A DNA stretch of 34,177 nt from Clostridia bacterium (GTDB taxonomy: Bacteria > Bacillota > Clostridia > Oscillospirales > CAG-272): NCBI GenBank assembly GCA_017443595.1, contig JAFSYU010000038.1, positions 1 through 34,177 on the forward strand, written 5' to 3'. This document shows, piece by piece, positions 1-8,067 of this stretch. The position numbers and the translations under genes are program-made. Numbering within the stretch: position 1 is the stretch's first letter; every line of letters starts with the position of its first letter. Under the pieces are notes generated by a model. That model saw only the letters and a program-made list of their open reading frames with translations, was not told where the DNA came from and searched no databases.

Positions 1-1
1 G

Positions 2-229
2 AAATTCATGATCGACGTAAGATACCAAGGCAATGGTTACGGAAAAGAAGCCATGCTGCAGGCGCTGAATCTGATCCGCACTTACCCGGCGGGTGAAGCG
101 GAATACTGCTGGCTGAGCTATGAACCTGAAAATACAACGGCAAAGAAACTGTATGCATCTCTGGGCTTTGTTGAAAAGCCTGAACTATATGAAGATCTCG
201 GAGAAATGCCGGCTGTATTGAAGCTGTAA
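2..229 (+). CDS. GNAT-family N-acetyltransferase, C-terminal fragment (5' end outside window)
   Basis: This is the last ~75 residues of a GNAT acetyltransferase, an enzyme that moves acetyl from acetyl-CoA to an amine. The frame is open to the left edge (it reads K-F before the first Met), so the Met at position 8 is probably internal. The acetyl-CoA pyrophosphate loop is visible as RYQGNGYGKEAM, followed by the usual alpha-helix, and a late NTTAKKLYASLGF segment is the typical motif B region. The RFMID-RYQGKGYG style of this stretch recalls the spermine/spermidine acetyltransferase (BltD) group, but the substrate cannot be judged from a fragment. No clear terminator follows; the 209 bases to the next gene hold an inverted repeat and a promoter. 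Confidence 0.85.
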   Translation, partial: KFMIDVRYQGNGYGKEAMLQALNLIRTYPAGEAEYCWLSYEPENTTAKKLYASLGFVEKPELYEDLGEMPAVLKL

Positions 230-303
230 TTTGCCGGTAATGAAATCGAGCTGAGCGCCCTGACTCAACCGGTCAACGGCATATTCCTGACGCCGGGGGT
301 CGA

Positions 304-345
304 GACAACAGCGTAAATAACGGCCTTTTTATTCACGCTGTTGTC
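304..345. repeat. Inverted repeat, 17-bp arms, 8-base loop
   Basis: Arm GACAACAGCGTAAATAA (304-320) pairs with 329-345 with one mismatch; the loop is CGGCCTTT. The outer 11 bp are perfect. No U-tract follows on either strand, so it is not a standard intrinsic terminator. It lies just upstream of the predicted promoter for the first GGDEF gene, so it could be a regulator site, an RNA hairpin ending the GNAT message, or a small repeat element. Only one copy was noticed in the window. Confidence 0.6.
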
Positions 346-355
346 CCAAGGCATG

Positions 356-385
356 TTGAGACCGTCGTCTTATTACGTTTAAAAT
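356..385 (+). promoter_or_regulatory. Predicted sigma-A promoter of the GGDEF/ZIP/GNAT/SRAP operon
   Basis: TTGAGA (356-361) and TAAAAT (380-385) are separated by 18 bases; each box matches the consensus at 5 of 6 positions. The gene starts at 439, leaving a leader of about 45 bases that contains a short GCGAT-TT-ATCGC dyad and the AGGAG ribosome site. Confidence 0.5.
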
Positions 386-438
386 TGGTTTATTAAAGTA
401 AAAATGCATAACGCGATTTATCGCATTCAGGAGAAGTT

Positions 439-2070
439 ATGGCAAAAGTGAAAACCTCGGACTACGTTGAAAAGATCTATAATACGTATAAAAACGACCG
501 CAAGAAACTTTTTTCCGAATTGAAAAAACTTATAAAAAAAGGAAAAGAGTCTACGGACAAGGATCTTATAGGCGCGGCTTATTATTATATCGCTTTAGCC
601 GCCAAGGCTACGGAAGAAAAAGACTTTATGTTCACTAATTCCCTCAAAGCCGTTTCTTTCCTTGAAGACACAAGCGACTATCTGCTTCTTGCCAAAGCGT
701 ATATCATATTGGGTTATTGTTACGGTATTGACGAAAACACGCAGCTTGAGATGCCTTGCTACGACAAAGCGTACCACATAATCAAAAAGCACAGGATATA
801 CGGCGACGCCAGGATAACCGTTTTGAATAACCTTTCCGCGTGTTATCACACTATGGGTGAATGCGAAAAAAGCATAAAGATACTTACCGAATGCTTAAAT
901 GAACTGAAAGACAAGCCGGAACACGACGATTACGACGTCTCGGATATACTGATGTATACCATAAATTTAAGCAACTGCTATGAGGATAACGGCGAACCGC
1001 AAAGATCACGCGCGGTGCTTGAAGACGCAAAAGAATGGGCGGACAAAGTAACGTTTAAATCGCTTGTATGCGACTATTACGTTAAACTCGCTATAATATC
1101 TTTTAAGCTAAACGACGGTATAAACGGTCAGAAAAACGCGGATACGGCGTTTGACTATATTGAAAAGGACGTTTACCCTCTTCCGTTATATGACGATCTG
1201 CGGCAGCTTTCTCACTTTTTAGTTGAAAAAGAAGATAAAGAGCGCGCGCAGAAGATCGTTGACGCTATGTTCATCTACGCAGAAAACAACCCGGAGACTA
1301 TCAGTCAGCTGATATCATACCGTGCAATATCCGAGTTTTACAAAAAATTCGGTGATCATGAATACGCGCTTGAATGCTACGAGCGTCTTGAAGAGATATA
1401 CGCCAAGCGCACAAAAGAGCTCAAGACCGTAAAAATAAACATATACAGCAGGATGAAAAAGGTCGAATCGGAGATCAACCGGCTCAACAAAAAGATCAAG
1501 AAAAGCGAAGAGCTTGTAAGCAAAGAACCGCTTACCAAGCTTTTGAACCGCACGGCTCTTTTGAAGACCGCCGCAGAGTTTATTGAAACGGCAATAAAGA
1601 AAAAAGCAAAAATAGGCGCTATATTTATAGACATAGATCACTTTAAGGAATTCAACGATACGTACGGTCACGCAAGGGGCGATGAGATAATAAAAGAAGT
1701 CGCCCGCGCCTGTCAAAAGGAAGAAAAAGCAAACGTAGTATTTGCCAGATACGGCGGCGACGAATTTTTCGGCATTACGAACGGGCTTGACGACACAGAG
1801 GTAACTGATATCGCCGCGCGTATATGCGGCAGGATCAAAAGCGAAAACATTGTAAGCGAGAAAAATCCCTACGGCATAGTAACCTTATCCGCCGGTGTGG
1901 TGAACGTAAAAGTTACGGAAAATACGGATACCATAATAGAAATAATCAACTACGCGGATAAAGCTGTTTATTATGCAAAAAGAGCCGGCAAAAACGCGAT
2001 CTATTATCTGCAGCACGACGTAAACGCAAAAAAAGAAGGAAAAACCGAATTTATTAAAATAGATTTCTGA
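439..2070 (+). CDS. TPR-repeat diguanylate cyclase (GGDEF protein), cytoplasmic
   Basis: This is a predicted diguanylate cyclase, making cyclic di-GMP from two GTP. Residues ~40-330 are all-helical with TPR-like spacing (for example the segments around YYYIALA, NNLSACYHTMGE and YALECYERLEEIY). Residues ~330-372 form a Lys/Glu-rich coiled coil, and the GGDEF domain covers ~373-525. The active-site loop is RYGGDEF at 437-443 and is intact; the metal/guanine-binding FIDIDHFKEFNDTYGH segment is present. No RxxD inhibitory site is visible five residues before the motif, so product inhibition may be absent. There is no signal peptide or membrane segment, so TPRs probably sense a cytosolic partner, as in other Firmicute TPR-GGDEF proteins. 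Start: ATG after an AGGAG site. It heads a nine-gene same-strand run. The C-terminal ~20 residues are a basic tail of no known role. Confidence 0.9.
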   Translation: MAKVKTSDYVEKIYNTYKNDRKKLFSELKKLIKKGKESTDKDLIGAAYYYIALAAKATEEKDFMFTNSLKAVSFLEDTSDYLLLAKAYIILGYCYGIDENTQLEMPCYDKAYHIIKKHRIYGDARITVLNNLSACYHTMGECEKSIKILTECLNELKDKPEHDDYDVSDILMYTINLSNCYEDNGEPQRSRAVLEDAKEWADKVTFKSLVCDYYVKLAIISFKLNDGINGQKNADTAFDYIEKDVYPLPLYDDLRQLSHFLVEKEDKERAQKIVDAMFIYAENNPETISQLISYRAISEFYKKFGDHEYALECYERLEEIYAKRTKELKTVKINIYSRMKKVESEINRLNKKIKKSEELVSKEPLTKLLNRTALLKTAAEFIETAIKKKAKIGAIFIDIDHFKEFNDTYGHARGDEIIKEVARACQKEEKANVVFARYGGDEFFGITNGLDDTEVTDIAARICGRIKSENIVSEKNPYGIVTLSAGVVNVKVTENTDTIIEIINYADKAVYYAKRAGKNAIYYLQHDVNAKKEGKTEFIKIDF

Positions 2071-2116
2071 ATATACCAACGCATAAAATTATAAATCACA
2101 AAAAGGAATCCGTGTC

Positions 2117-3274
2117 ATGTCAGATCACTTTATTTACTATGCAGAATCTAATATCGTTTGTTTTCTGATATTTGCTATCATGCTTGTCCACGACAGATTC
2201 AATATGGACCGGCAGGAAAAGCAAATCAAGTACGACCACGCGCTGATCGCGTTTATGTGTTACTTTGTATCGGATATTTTCTGGACGGCTGTCGTATCCG
2301 GTCTGTTGCCGAAGAACACGTTTACCGCGATACTTACAAACTTCTTAAACTATATCATAATGGCCGCCGTTACTTACACATGGCTGCATTACGTTATGGC
2401 GGTTGAACAGGCGCCTAACAGAAACAAAAGAATAAACCGCTTTGCAATTCTCTTCCCGTTTCTTATTATTACCGTCGCTATGATCGTTTTGCTCATATTC
2501 GCGCCGGGATTTATGCTTACGGACACGTTTGAGCCGAGCATTGCTTTTAACATTTTACAGACCGCCGTCCCGTTCATTTATATTGGCGCCGTCATAGTCT
2601 ACGTTGTACGCAGATCAAAACAGGAAAAAAATCTTGCGGACAAAAGAAAGCATATATATATCGGATTTTTCCCGCTTATCGTCGTTGTCGGCGGCCTTGT
2701 ACAGATAGCGCTGCCGAAGATACCGATATTCTGTTTCAGCTGTACGGTACTGATGCTGATCTTTTACATACAGTCCATGGAAGTTCAGATATCAATAGAT
2801 CCGCTCACGGGACTAAACAACCGCAACCAGCTTCACAGATTTCTTGAACAAAGCTCCAATGTCAGAAGTGAAAACAAAAAAACGTACGTGATGATGATAG
2901 ACGTGAACGACTTTAAATATATAAACGATAATTTCGGACACTCCGAAGGCGACAGAGCGCTTGTACTTATAGCCGAATCGTTACAGACCGTTGTAAAGAA
3001 AAGCGGTATATCGTCTTTCCTGGGCAGGTACGGCGGAGATGAATTCATTCTCGTTATCCAGTCCGATAATGAAGATGAAATAGAAGCGTTCATCGCTTCT
3101 CTGCGCAGTGAGATAACGCTTAAATGCCTGGCTCACGACCCGTCGTATATGATCACCGTGGGCGTCGGATATGACGAATGGTACAGCAAGCAGGATTCCT
3201 TTAATAAATGTATGCAGCGCGCGGACCACAAGCTGTATCTTGATAAAGAACGCGTTAAACGTCACGCCAGTTAA
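2117..3274 (+). CDS. Membrane-bound diguanylate cyclase (7-TM GGDEF protein)
   Basis: A second predicted cyclic di-GMP synthase of 385 residues. About seven hydrophobic segments fill residues ~8-220 (for example at ~10-27, 42-65, 69-94, 109-133, 147-167 and two in ~180-220), followed directly by the GGDEF domain beginning at SIDPLTGLNNR. The signature RYGGDEF is intact, with GGDEF at 306-310, and the MIDVNDFKYINDNFGH segment carries the metal-binding Asp. No RxxD I-site is seen. The membrane part has no named sensor domain that I recognise. It lies 46 bases after the TPR-GGDEF gene, with an AAGGA ribosome site, so the two are probably co-transcribed and would deliver cytosolic and membrane inputs to the same second messenger. 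Confidence 0.9.
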   Translation: MSDHFIYYAESNIVCFLIFAIMLVHDRFNMDRQEKQIKYDHALIAFMCYFVSDIFWTAVVSGLLPKNTFTAILTNFLNYIIMAAVTYTWLHYVMAVEQAPNRNKRINRFAILFPFLIITVAMIVLLIFAPGFMLTDTFEPSIAFNILQTAVPFIYIGAVIVYVVRRSKQEKNLADKRKHIYIGFFPLIVVVGGLVQIALPKIPIFCFSCTVLMLIFYIQSMEVQISIDPLTGLNNRNQLHRFLEQSSNVRSENKKTYVMMIDVNDFKYINDNFGHSEGDRALVLIAESLQTVVKKSGISSFLGRYGGDEFILVIQSDNEDEIEAFIASLRSEITLKCLAHDPSYMITVGVGYDEWYSKQDSFNKCMQRADHKLYLDKERVKRHAS

Positions 3275-3309
3275 ACTCTGATAATTGATACCAAGGCGGT
3301 AAAACCCAA

Positions 3310-4089
3310 ATGAACCTCAATATTTTCCTTATAGTTATAATTCCCTTTGTCGGCACGTGCCTCGGCGCAGCTATGGTGTTTTTCTTAAAAGACAACATTT
3401 CGGAAAACGTGCAAAAAGTACTCTCAGGATTTGCCGCAGGCGTCATGGTCGCGGCTTCCATCTGGAGCCTTTTGATCCCGGCGCTTGAAGAAAGCGCGGA
3501 CAAAGGCAAGTGGGCTTTCGTACCCGCGGCAACGGGATTTATAGTAGGTATAGGATTTCTTCTTTTGCTTGACGTAGTTACGCCGCATATACATCTTGAC
3601 AACCAGAAGGAAGGACCCAAGCACGGGCTTAAAAAGACAACGGAGCTTATGCTCGCCGTTACGCTGCACAACATTCCGGAAGGTATGGCGGTCGGCGTCG
3701 TATGCGCAAGCTGGCTGAGCGGAAGCAATAATATCAGCTCTACCGCCGCTCTTATTCTTTCTATCGGTATTGCGATTCAGAACTTTCCGGAAGGCGCAAT
3801 CGTTTCAATGCCTTTGCGCGCGGAGGGAATGAAAAAAAGCAAAACGTTTTTACTCGGTTCTCTTTCCGGTATCGTTGAGCCTGTCGCCACGGTGCTTACG
3901 CTACTTGCGGCTCAGGCGGTCGTAGCCGTTCTTCCCTTCTTACAGGCGTTTGCCGCGGGCGCTATGATATACGTCGTTGTTGAAGAGCTTGTTCCTGAAA
4001 TGTCGCGCGGCAAACATACTAATATCGGAACTATAACTTTTGCGCTCGGTTTTGTACTTATGATGATACTTGACGTTGCGCTCGGGTAA
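3310..4089 (+). CDS. ZIP-family divalent metal transporter (ZupT/GufA-like)
   Basis: This is an integral membrane importer of zinc or related divalent metals, 259 residues with about eight hydrophobic segments. The two ZIP transport-site motifs are both present: HNIPEG at 120-125 and NFPEG at 158-162, which supply the His, Asn and Glu metal ligands. A short loop at ~93-106 contains several His and acidic residues. Length fits bacterial ZupT/GufA proteins. An AAGGCGG site precedes the ATG. It follows the GGDEF gene by 35 bases and precedes an acetyltransferase gene by 5 bases. No Zur-like operator was noticed. Metal preference (Zn, Fe, Mn) cannot be told from sequence alone. Confidence 0.9.
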   Translation: MNLNIFLIVIIPFVGTCLGAAMVFFLKDNISENVQKVLSGFAAGVMVAASIWSLLIPALEESADKGKWAFVPAATGFIVGIGFLLLLDVVTPHIHLDNQKEGPKHGLKKTTELMLAVTLHNIPEGMAVGVVCASWLSGSNNISSTAALILSIGIAIQNFPEGAIVSMPLRAEGMKKSKTFLLGSLSGIVEPVATVLTLLAAQAVVAVLPFLQAFAAGAMIYVVVEELVPEMSRGKHTNIGTITFALGFVLMMILDVALG

Positions 4090-4094
4090 TATAT

Positions 4095-4622
4095 ATGAAC
4101 GTTAAACTTATAAAACTGACAAAAGAATACGAAAAACAGCTCGGCGAGATGATAGACGAATGGAAAGCCGATCAAAAGATAAATCATACGAATCACTCTC
4201 CTTATGCGATCTTCAAAAACGACTATCATGATTTTGACCGCTATTTAAGCGAGCTTGAAAGAAAAACGCCTACGGAGAACAGAGTTCCGGATTCCGTGTT
4301 TTTTCTGCTTGATACAGACAGAAACAGACTTTTAGGCGCGGTCAATATACGCCATTATTTAAACGACTCTCTTCTTCAGTCCGGCGGTCATATCGGCGAC
4401 GGGATAAGGCCGAGTGAAAGACGCAAAGGCTACGCCACGGAAATGCTTCGCCTGACTCTAATCGAATGTAAAAAGCTGGGGATAGACAAAGTTCTTATGA
4501 CGTGCGATAAGGATAATATCGGCTCTGCAAAATCAATTATAAAAAACGGCGGCGTACTTGAAAACGAGTTTTTAAACGAGGACGGCGAAATAGAACAGCG
4601 ATACTGGATAACGATAGAATAG
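4095..4622 (+). CDS. GNAT-family acetyltransferase (COG3981-like)
   Basis: This is a 175-residue predicted N-acetyltransferase. The acetyl-CoA loop is RPSERRKGYATEM at ~107-119, in the R-x-x-G-x-A pattern of GNATs, and the later CDKDNIGSAKSIIKNGG stretch is the conserved Asn/Ser region that lines the CoA and packs the last strands. The overall pattern, including the GGHIGDGIRPSERRKG segment and the final RYWI, matches the group annotated as predicted acetyltransferase COG3981. Substrate unknown. It starts 5 bases after the ZIP gene and ends 1 base before another GNAT gene, so translation is probably coupled. No secretion signal. Confidence 0.88.
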   Translation: MNVKLIKLTKEYEKQLGEMIDEWKADQKINHTNHSPYAIFKNDYHDFDRYLSELERKTPTENRVPDSVFFLLDTDRNRLLGAVNIRHYLNDSLLQSGGHIGDGIRPSERRKGYATEMLRLTLIECKKLGIDKVLMTCDKDNIGSAKSIIKNGGVLENEFLNEDGEIEQRYWITIE

Positions 4623-4623
4623 T

Positions 4624-5142
4624 ATGAACACGGATAAAATGACAGATCGTATCGAAACAAAGCGTCTCGTTTTGTTTCCGTATACAAAAGAAAACCTGCA
4701 CCTTTTCAATACTGATCTTAATAAGTTTGAAGAAGAATTCGGCGTCGTATACCGCGGCGAAGAGCTTGACCATCTGTTGCGCAGCTTTCTTAAACGTCTT
4801 GAAAACGAGATAGCGGAAGATCCCGTAAACTATCTGTATTTTACCGAATTTCTTATAGTTTTAAAAGAAACCGATCACATTATAGGCTCAATAGATTTTA
4901 AATACGTCCCGAAAGACGGTTTGACGGAGGTAGGCTACGGGCTCAATCCTTCATACGAGGGAAACGGTTATATGACGGAGGCGCTGACCGCTTTTTTAAA
5001 ATTCGGAAAAAGCAAAGGTATAAAAACCGTACGCGCGGATACGTTAAAAGACAATATCAAATCGCAAAACGTTCTTAAAAGATGCGGATTTGAGTTTTTA
5101 AATGAAGACAAAAATCTATGGTTGGAAATAAAACTTATCTGA
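4624..5142 (+). CDS. GNAT-family acetyltransferase (RimJ/RimL-like)
   Basis: This is a 172-residue GNAT of the RimJ/RimL type, recognisable from the opening RIETKRLVLFPYTKEN, the central IIGSIDFK strand, the acetyl-CoA loop NPSYEGNGYMTEAL and the terminal KSQNVLKRCGF. The family acetylates protein N-termini, antibiotics or small amines; the target here is unknown. The ATG at 4624 lies one base after the previous stop; a second in-frame ATG at 4639 would give MTDRIETKRL, closer to many family N-termini, and could be the true start. It is not closely similar to the neighbouring GNAT, so this is not a recent tandem duplication. Confidence 0.85.
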   Translation: MNTDKMTDRIETKRLVLFPYTKENLHLFNTDLNKFEEEFGVVYRGEELDHLLRSFLKRLENEIAEDPVNYLYFTEFLIVLKETDHIIGSIDFKYVPKDGLTEVGYGLNPSYEGNGYMTEALTAFLKFGKSKGIKTVRADTLKDNIKSQNVLKRCGFEFLNEDKNLWLEIKLI

Positions 5143-5155
5143 TAAAGAGGCATTT

Positions 5156-6097
5156 ATGGATATAAAAAATATTTTTAAAAGAAAAAACGCCTTTCCCGGC
5201 GAAGAAGGCGAAGAAGGCATAGGAAAAAAGGCTGATGATAACAAAAGCGGACTTTGCGGTTTTTCCTATTCTTATGACGGCACGATAGGCGGAAATAATT
5301 TTCATTACAGAATAAAAAAAGAAGCGGACGCTTTTGTTTTTGAATATGATTCAATGGAGCACAGAGATTACGGCATGATGAAAATCGCTGTTTCTTCCGA
5401 TATAATGAAGCAGCTGTACGACTTGTATTTATCCTGCCGCGTTGCCGAATGGGACGGATATTCAAAATACAACACTATGGTATGCGACGGCAACGGTTTT
5501 TCGCTGTCTCTTAAGTTTAACGACGGGGGTCGTTTGAGTGCAAGCGGCACAAACGCTTTTCCGCCCGGATACAGACAATTTTGTGACGGAATGAACAAAA
5601 TACTTGATCCGCTGCGTGATGAGATGCTAAAAAAAGCAAGACGGCAAATGATAGATAAAGGTATCAGCGGAAATTTAAAGCAGCTTATAGTTTTATTTAA
5701 ACAGCGCGGTGATTCCGGCAGCGATGAATACAAATTCTTATTATCAAAAAGCGGTGTACGCGATCCTAATTACGAAATAAACGTTAAATCAAAAAGCGGA
5801 CAGTTTTTCCCCGCGGGTGAATACAATGAATACAGATCCGTACCCGACGAATATATTCCTTTAGACAAGATAAAGGAACTTATCACAAAATACAAACTTA
5901 TCAATTGGTACGATCACGAAGGAACGGATCCCGCCGGCAATAACCGCGAATGGTATCAGATACATTTCAACTTTGACGACGGTTCCGCGCTAAATTCATC
6001 AGGCACCGTTTATTTAGATAATTATGACGAATTTCGCAGTGATTTTCTGACACTTATGGCAAAAACGGCGGACAGGATAGAAAAAGAATTAAAATAA
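5156..6097 (+). CDS. Hypothetical protein with two tandem related domains
   Basis: I do not recognise a named family. It has 313 residues, no signal peptide and no membrane segment, so it is probably cytosolic. The first ~35 residues are charged and low-complexity. Two halves look homologous: ~35-150 contains a Trp-Asp-Gly turn, then FNDGGRLSASGTNAFP and a helix ending in FCDGMNKIL; ~190-310 contains a Trp-Tyr-Asp turn, then FNFDDGSALNSSGTVYL and a helix ending in FRSDFLTLM. A basic helical linker (~150-185) joins them. The pattern suggests an ancient internal duplication of a ~110-residue alpha/beta unit. It sits 13 bases after a GNAT gene and 21 bases before a flavin reductase gene, inside the operon, but context gives no function. 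Confidence 0.7.
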   Translation: MDIKNIFKRKNAFPGEEGEEGIGKKADDNKSGLCGFSYSYDGTIGGNNFHYRIKKEADAFVFEYDSMEHRDYGMMKIAVSSDIMKQLYDLYLSCRVAEWDGYSKYNTMVCDGNGFSLSLKFNDGGRLSASGTNAFPPGYRQFCDGMNKILDPLRDEMLKKARRQMIDKGISGNLKQLIVLFKQRGDSGSDEYKFLLSKSGVRDPNYEINVKSKSGQFFPAGEYNEYRSVPDEYIPLDKIKELITKYKLINWYDHEGTDPAGNNREWYQIHFNFDDGSALNSSGTVYLDNYDEFRSDFLTLMAKTADRIEKELK

Positions 6098-6118
6098 TTT
6101 TTTACCGGGAGGTATATT

Positions 6119-6592
6119 ATGGAATACAATACAGATATTTTTTCAAAATTTGACAAGCAGTGGGCGCTTCTTACGGCGGGTAAAGAAAACGATTTCAATA
6201 TGATGACGATAAGCTGGGGCAACATGGGCACGTTATGGGAAAAGCCCGTTATGACCGTTTACGTCCGCACGTCGCGTTATACGCACGAGTTTATGGACCG
6301 TGAAGACTATTTCACCGTCAGTTTTTTCCCGGAGGATTTACGCGACAAGCTCGCTCTTCTCGGCTCAAGATCCGGCAGAGATATTGATAAAATAAACGGT
6401 TCGGGTCTGAGTGCCGTAAAGTGTGACAACGGCGTTACGTTCAAAGAAGCCGAGGTAACTTTCCTTTGCAAAAAGCTCTTCAAACAGCGTCTCGATCCCG
6501 ATAATATGCCTAAAGACGTAGCTGATACGTTTTATTCAAAAGACGCGCCGCACGATATGTATATAGGTGAAGTCGTAAAAATAATATATTGA
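6119..6592 (+). CDS. Flavin reductase-like, FMN-binding split-barrel protein
   Basis: This 157-residue protein resembles the flavin reductase / FMN-binding split-barrel family, which binds FMN and often reduces free flavin with NAD(P)H. Supporting segments are LLTAGKENDFNMMTISWG near residues 17-34, which forms the first FMN-contacting strands, the MTVYVRTSRYTHEFM stretch, and YFTVSFFPEDLRDKLALLGSR, typical of the family's central strand and helix. There is no signal peptide. A GGGAGG ribosome site precedes the ATG. It may act in redox or detoxification chemistry; neighbours do not identify the substrate. Confidence 0.82.
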   Translation: MEYNTDIFSKFDKQWALLTAGKENDFNMMTISWGNMGTLWEKPVMTVYVRTSRYTHEFMDREDYFTVSFFPEDLRDKLALLGSRSGRDIDKINGSGLSAVKCDNGVTFKEAEVTFLCKKLFKQRLDPDNMPKDVADTFYSKDAPHDMYIGEVVKIIY

Positions 6593-6612
6593 TCGATTTT
6601 TAAAGGCTTTAC

Positions 6613-7428
6613 ATGTTTATTTTAGACTATATAACAAAAAATTACATTTTGATCATCGAGCTGATCGGTCTTTTACTGTTGCTCTCTATAAGCGTATACG
6701 TTAAGAAAAGGGCTGTATATTACACGCGGTTAGCGGTCATTCTTATATTTTTGAGCTCTGTTCTCGTCTTCGTTGAATCAAAACTGTCTTTTATTGACGA
6801 GGTCTGGAGTATTGTTTATATCTGGAGACCGCTTTTTACAACATTCGTTTATATACTTCATCCGCTTATTCTCATCATTATGATGCAGATAACTTCTCCG
6901 CTCAATAAGAAGTTACACTTTATACTTCTTATACCCGTCGGAATTTGTCTGCCTCTCTATCTGACGTCTCAGCTTACACATTTCGTATTTTACTTTGAAT
7001 TTCCGAATCACTATTCCGGCGGACCGTTAGCGTTATTACCTTATTTCTTATTTGCGTTATATGTAATTGTTTTCATTGTAAGAAGTATTATCTACTTTAA
7101 AAACTTTCCGATACGCGACAAAGTAAACAAAAAGCGGCGGCGAGCAGCGCGGAAGATCGAATATTTAATTGATATTATGAAAAAAGTTGTTTTGACAGTA
7201 ACTGAAAGCCGCTGCAGAAGCGGTTTTTTAAAAAAAGGAGATACGTTTACCGTATCAGATATCTGCCCGCCTGTATGCGCGGAGCTGTGGCACGCCGCGT
7301 ACCCGTACGTTTTTGCGCTGCAGAACGGTGCGGATCTTGACTGCGATAAAAACAAAGCAAAAGAGTTTACCGTAAAGTGTCCGGACGGCGGCAGAGTTGT
7401 CCTGCACGGTAAGCTCTCGGAGGAATGA
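6613..7428 (+). CDS. Chimeric protein: polytopic membrane module fused to a TIGR04076-like domain
   Basis: Residues 1-~170 hold about six hydrophobic segments that look like the membrane input module of clostridial GGDEF proteins, comparable in kind to the neighbouring membrane GGDEF protein. Instead of continuing to a GGDEF domain, the chain passes through a basic stretch (KKRRRAARK, ~174-182) into an 83-residue domain starting at Met189 (base 7177). That domain (MKKVVLTV..., CPPVCAELWHAAYPYVFALQNGA, KCPDGGRVVLHG) matches the short TIGR04076 family, normally a free-standing small protein of unknown function with conserved Cys. No ribosome site precedes base 7177, so a separate internal start is not supported. 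The simplest reading is a deletion that removed the end of a GGDEF gene and joined it in frame to a TIGR04076 gene. It ends one base before the SRAP gene. Confidence 0.72.
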   Translation: MFILDYITKNYILIIELIGLLLLLSISVYVKKRAVYYTRLAVILIFLSSVLVFVESKLSFIDEVWSIVYIWRPLFTTFVYILHPLILIIMMQITSPLNKKLHFILLIPVGICLPLYLTSQLTHFVFYFEFPNHYSGGPLALLPYFLFALYVIVFIVRSIIYFKNFPIRDKVNKKRRRAARKIEYLIDIMKKVVLTVTESRCRSGFLKKGDTFTVSDICPPVCAELWHAAYPYVFALQNGADLDCDKNKAKEFTVKCPDGGRVVLHGKLSEE

Positions 7429-7429
7429 T

Positions 7430-7996
7430 ATGTGCGGCAGATACACAGTTTTTACGCAGAATGACGACAGCCTGATGCTTACGCTGCTTGAGCAGGCGGG
7501 TTTTACGGAAATGCCGACCGATATCCGGCCGACAGACGCCGCGCCGGTAATAGCGTACACCGACGGCAAGATAAGATCAAAATTCGCGTACTGGGGTTTT
7601 CCCTCCCCCGAAGATCCGTCAAAACCGGTTATCAACTCGCGATCCGAAACGGCGGGCGTAAAAAGATTTTTCAAAGACGCGCTGTTTTACAGAAGATGCG
7701 TTATTCCTGCAACGGGGTTTTACGAATGGTCGCGTGAAACAAAGCTCAAGTATCTGTTCAACGCCCGTGACAGCGAGATGATGTTTATGGCGGGTGCGTA
7801 TAACGAATACGGGCCGGTAAAAAAATTCGTTATCTTTACGCGCGAAGCGGACGACGATATAGCAGATATACACAACCGTATGCCCGTTCTTTTGCCGCAG
7901 GAACGCGTAAGACAGTATCTGACCGATACTTCATACTACGAAAAAGCGTTTATCACCGCGCCTCTGCGCATAACAAGGACGCTTGTATCAGGTTAG
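7430..7996 (+). CDS. SRAP-domain protein (YedK/HMCES family), abasic-site DNA-protein crosslinker
   Basis: SRAP proteins bind abasic sites in single-stranded DNA and crosslink through Cys2 after Met removal. The start at 7430 is fixed by the MCGRY N-terminus, which must expose Cys2, and by a GGAGG site at 7419-7423; an earlier in-frame ATG at 7397 would bury the Cys. All active-site residues are visible: Cys2, Asn69 in the INSRSET motif, Glu99 in GFYEW and His148 in IHNRMP. At 188 residues it is slightly short of the ~220 typical for YedK but complete. It follows the chimeric gene by one base and is the last gene of the plus-strand operon, before the hairpin at 8014-8051. Confidence 0.95.
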   Translation: MCGRYTVFTQNDDSLMLTLLEQAGFTEMPTDIRPTDAAPVIAYTDGKIRSKFAYWGFPSPEDPSKPVINSRSETAGVKRFFKDALFYRRCVIPATGFYEWSRETKLKYLFNARDSEMMFMAGAYNEYGPVKKFVIFTREADDDIADIHNRMPVLLPQERVRQYLTDTSYYEKAFITAPLRITRTLVSG

Positions 7997-8013
7997 TATT
8001 TCCCGGAAAATAT

Positions 8014-8051
8014 AACCCGCGATATCTTCCTTTCGGATGATAACGCGGGTT
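8014..8051. terminator. Bidirectional intrinsic terminator between convergent genes
   Basis: AACCCGCG (8014-8021) pairs with CGCGGGTT (8044-8051). A T-rich run (TTTTATATATT) follows on the plus strand, and the minus strand also reads into a T-rich run. It sits between the ends of the SRAP gene (plus) and the S37-like peptidase gene (minus). Confidence 0.8.
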
Positions 8052-8067
8052 TTATATATTATTCAGA

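Noticed and set aside
4095..5142. Recent tandem duplication of the two GNAT genes
   Set aside because: The two proteins differ in length, N-terminal motifs and acetyl-CoA loop sequence; they belong to different GNAT groups.
7177..7428. Separate TIGR04076 gene starting at base 7177
   Set aside because: No ribosome site is visible before this ATG while neighbouring genes have clear ones, so the fused reading is preferred, though not certain.
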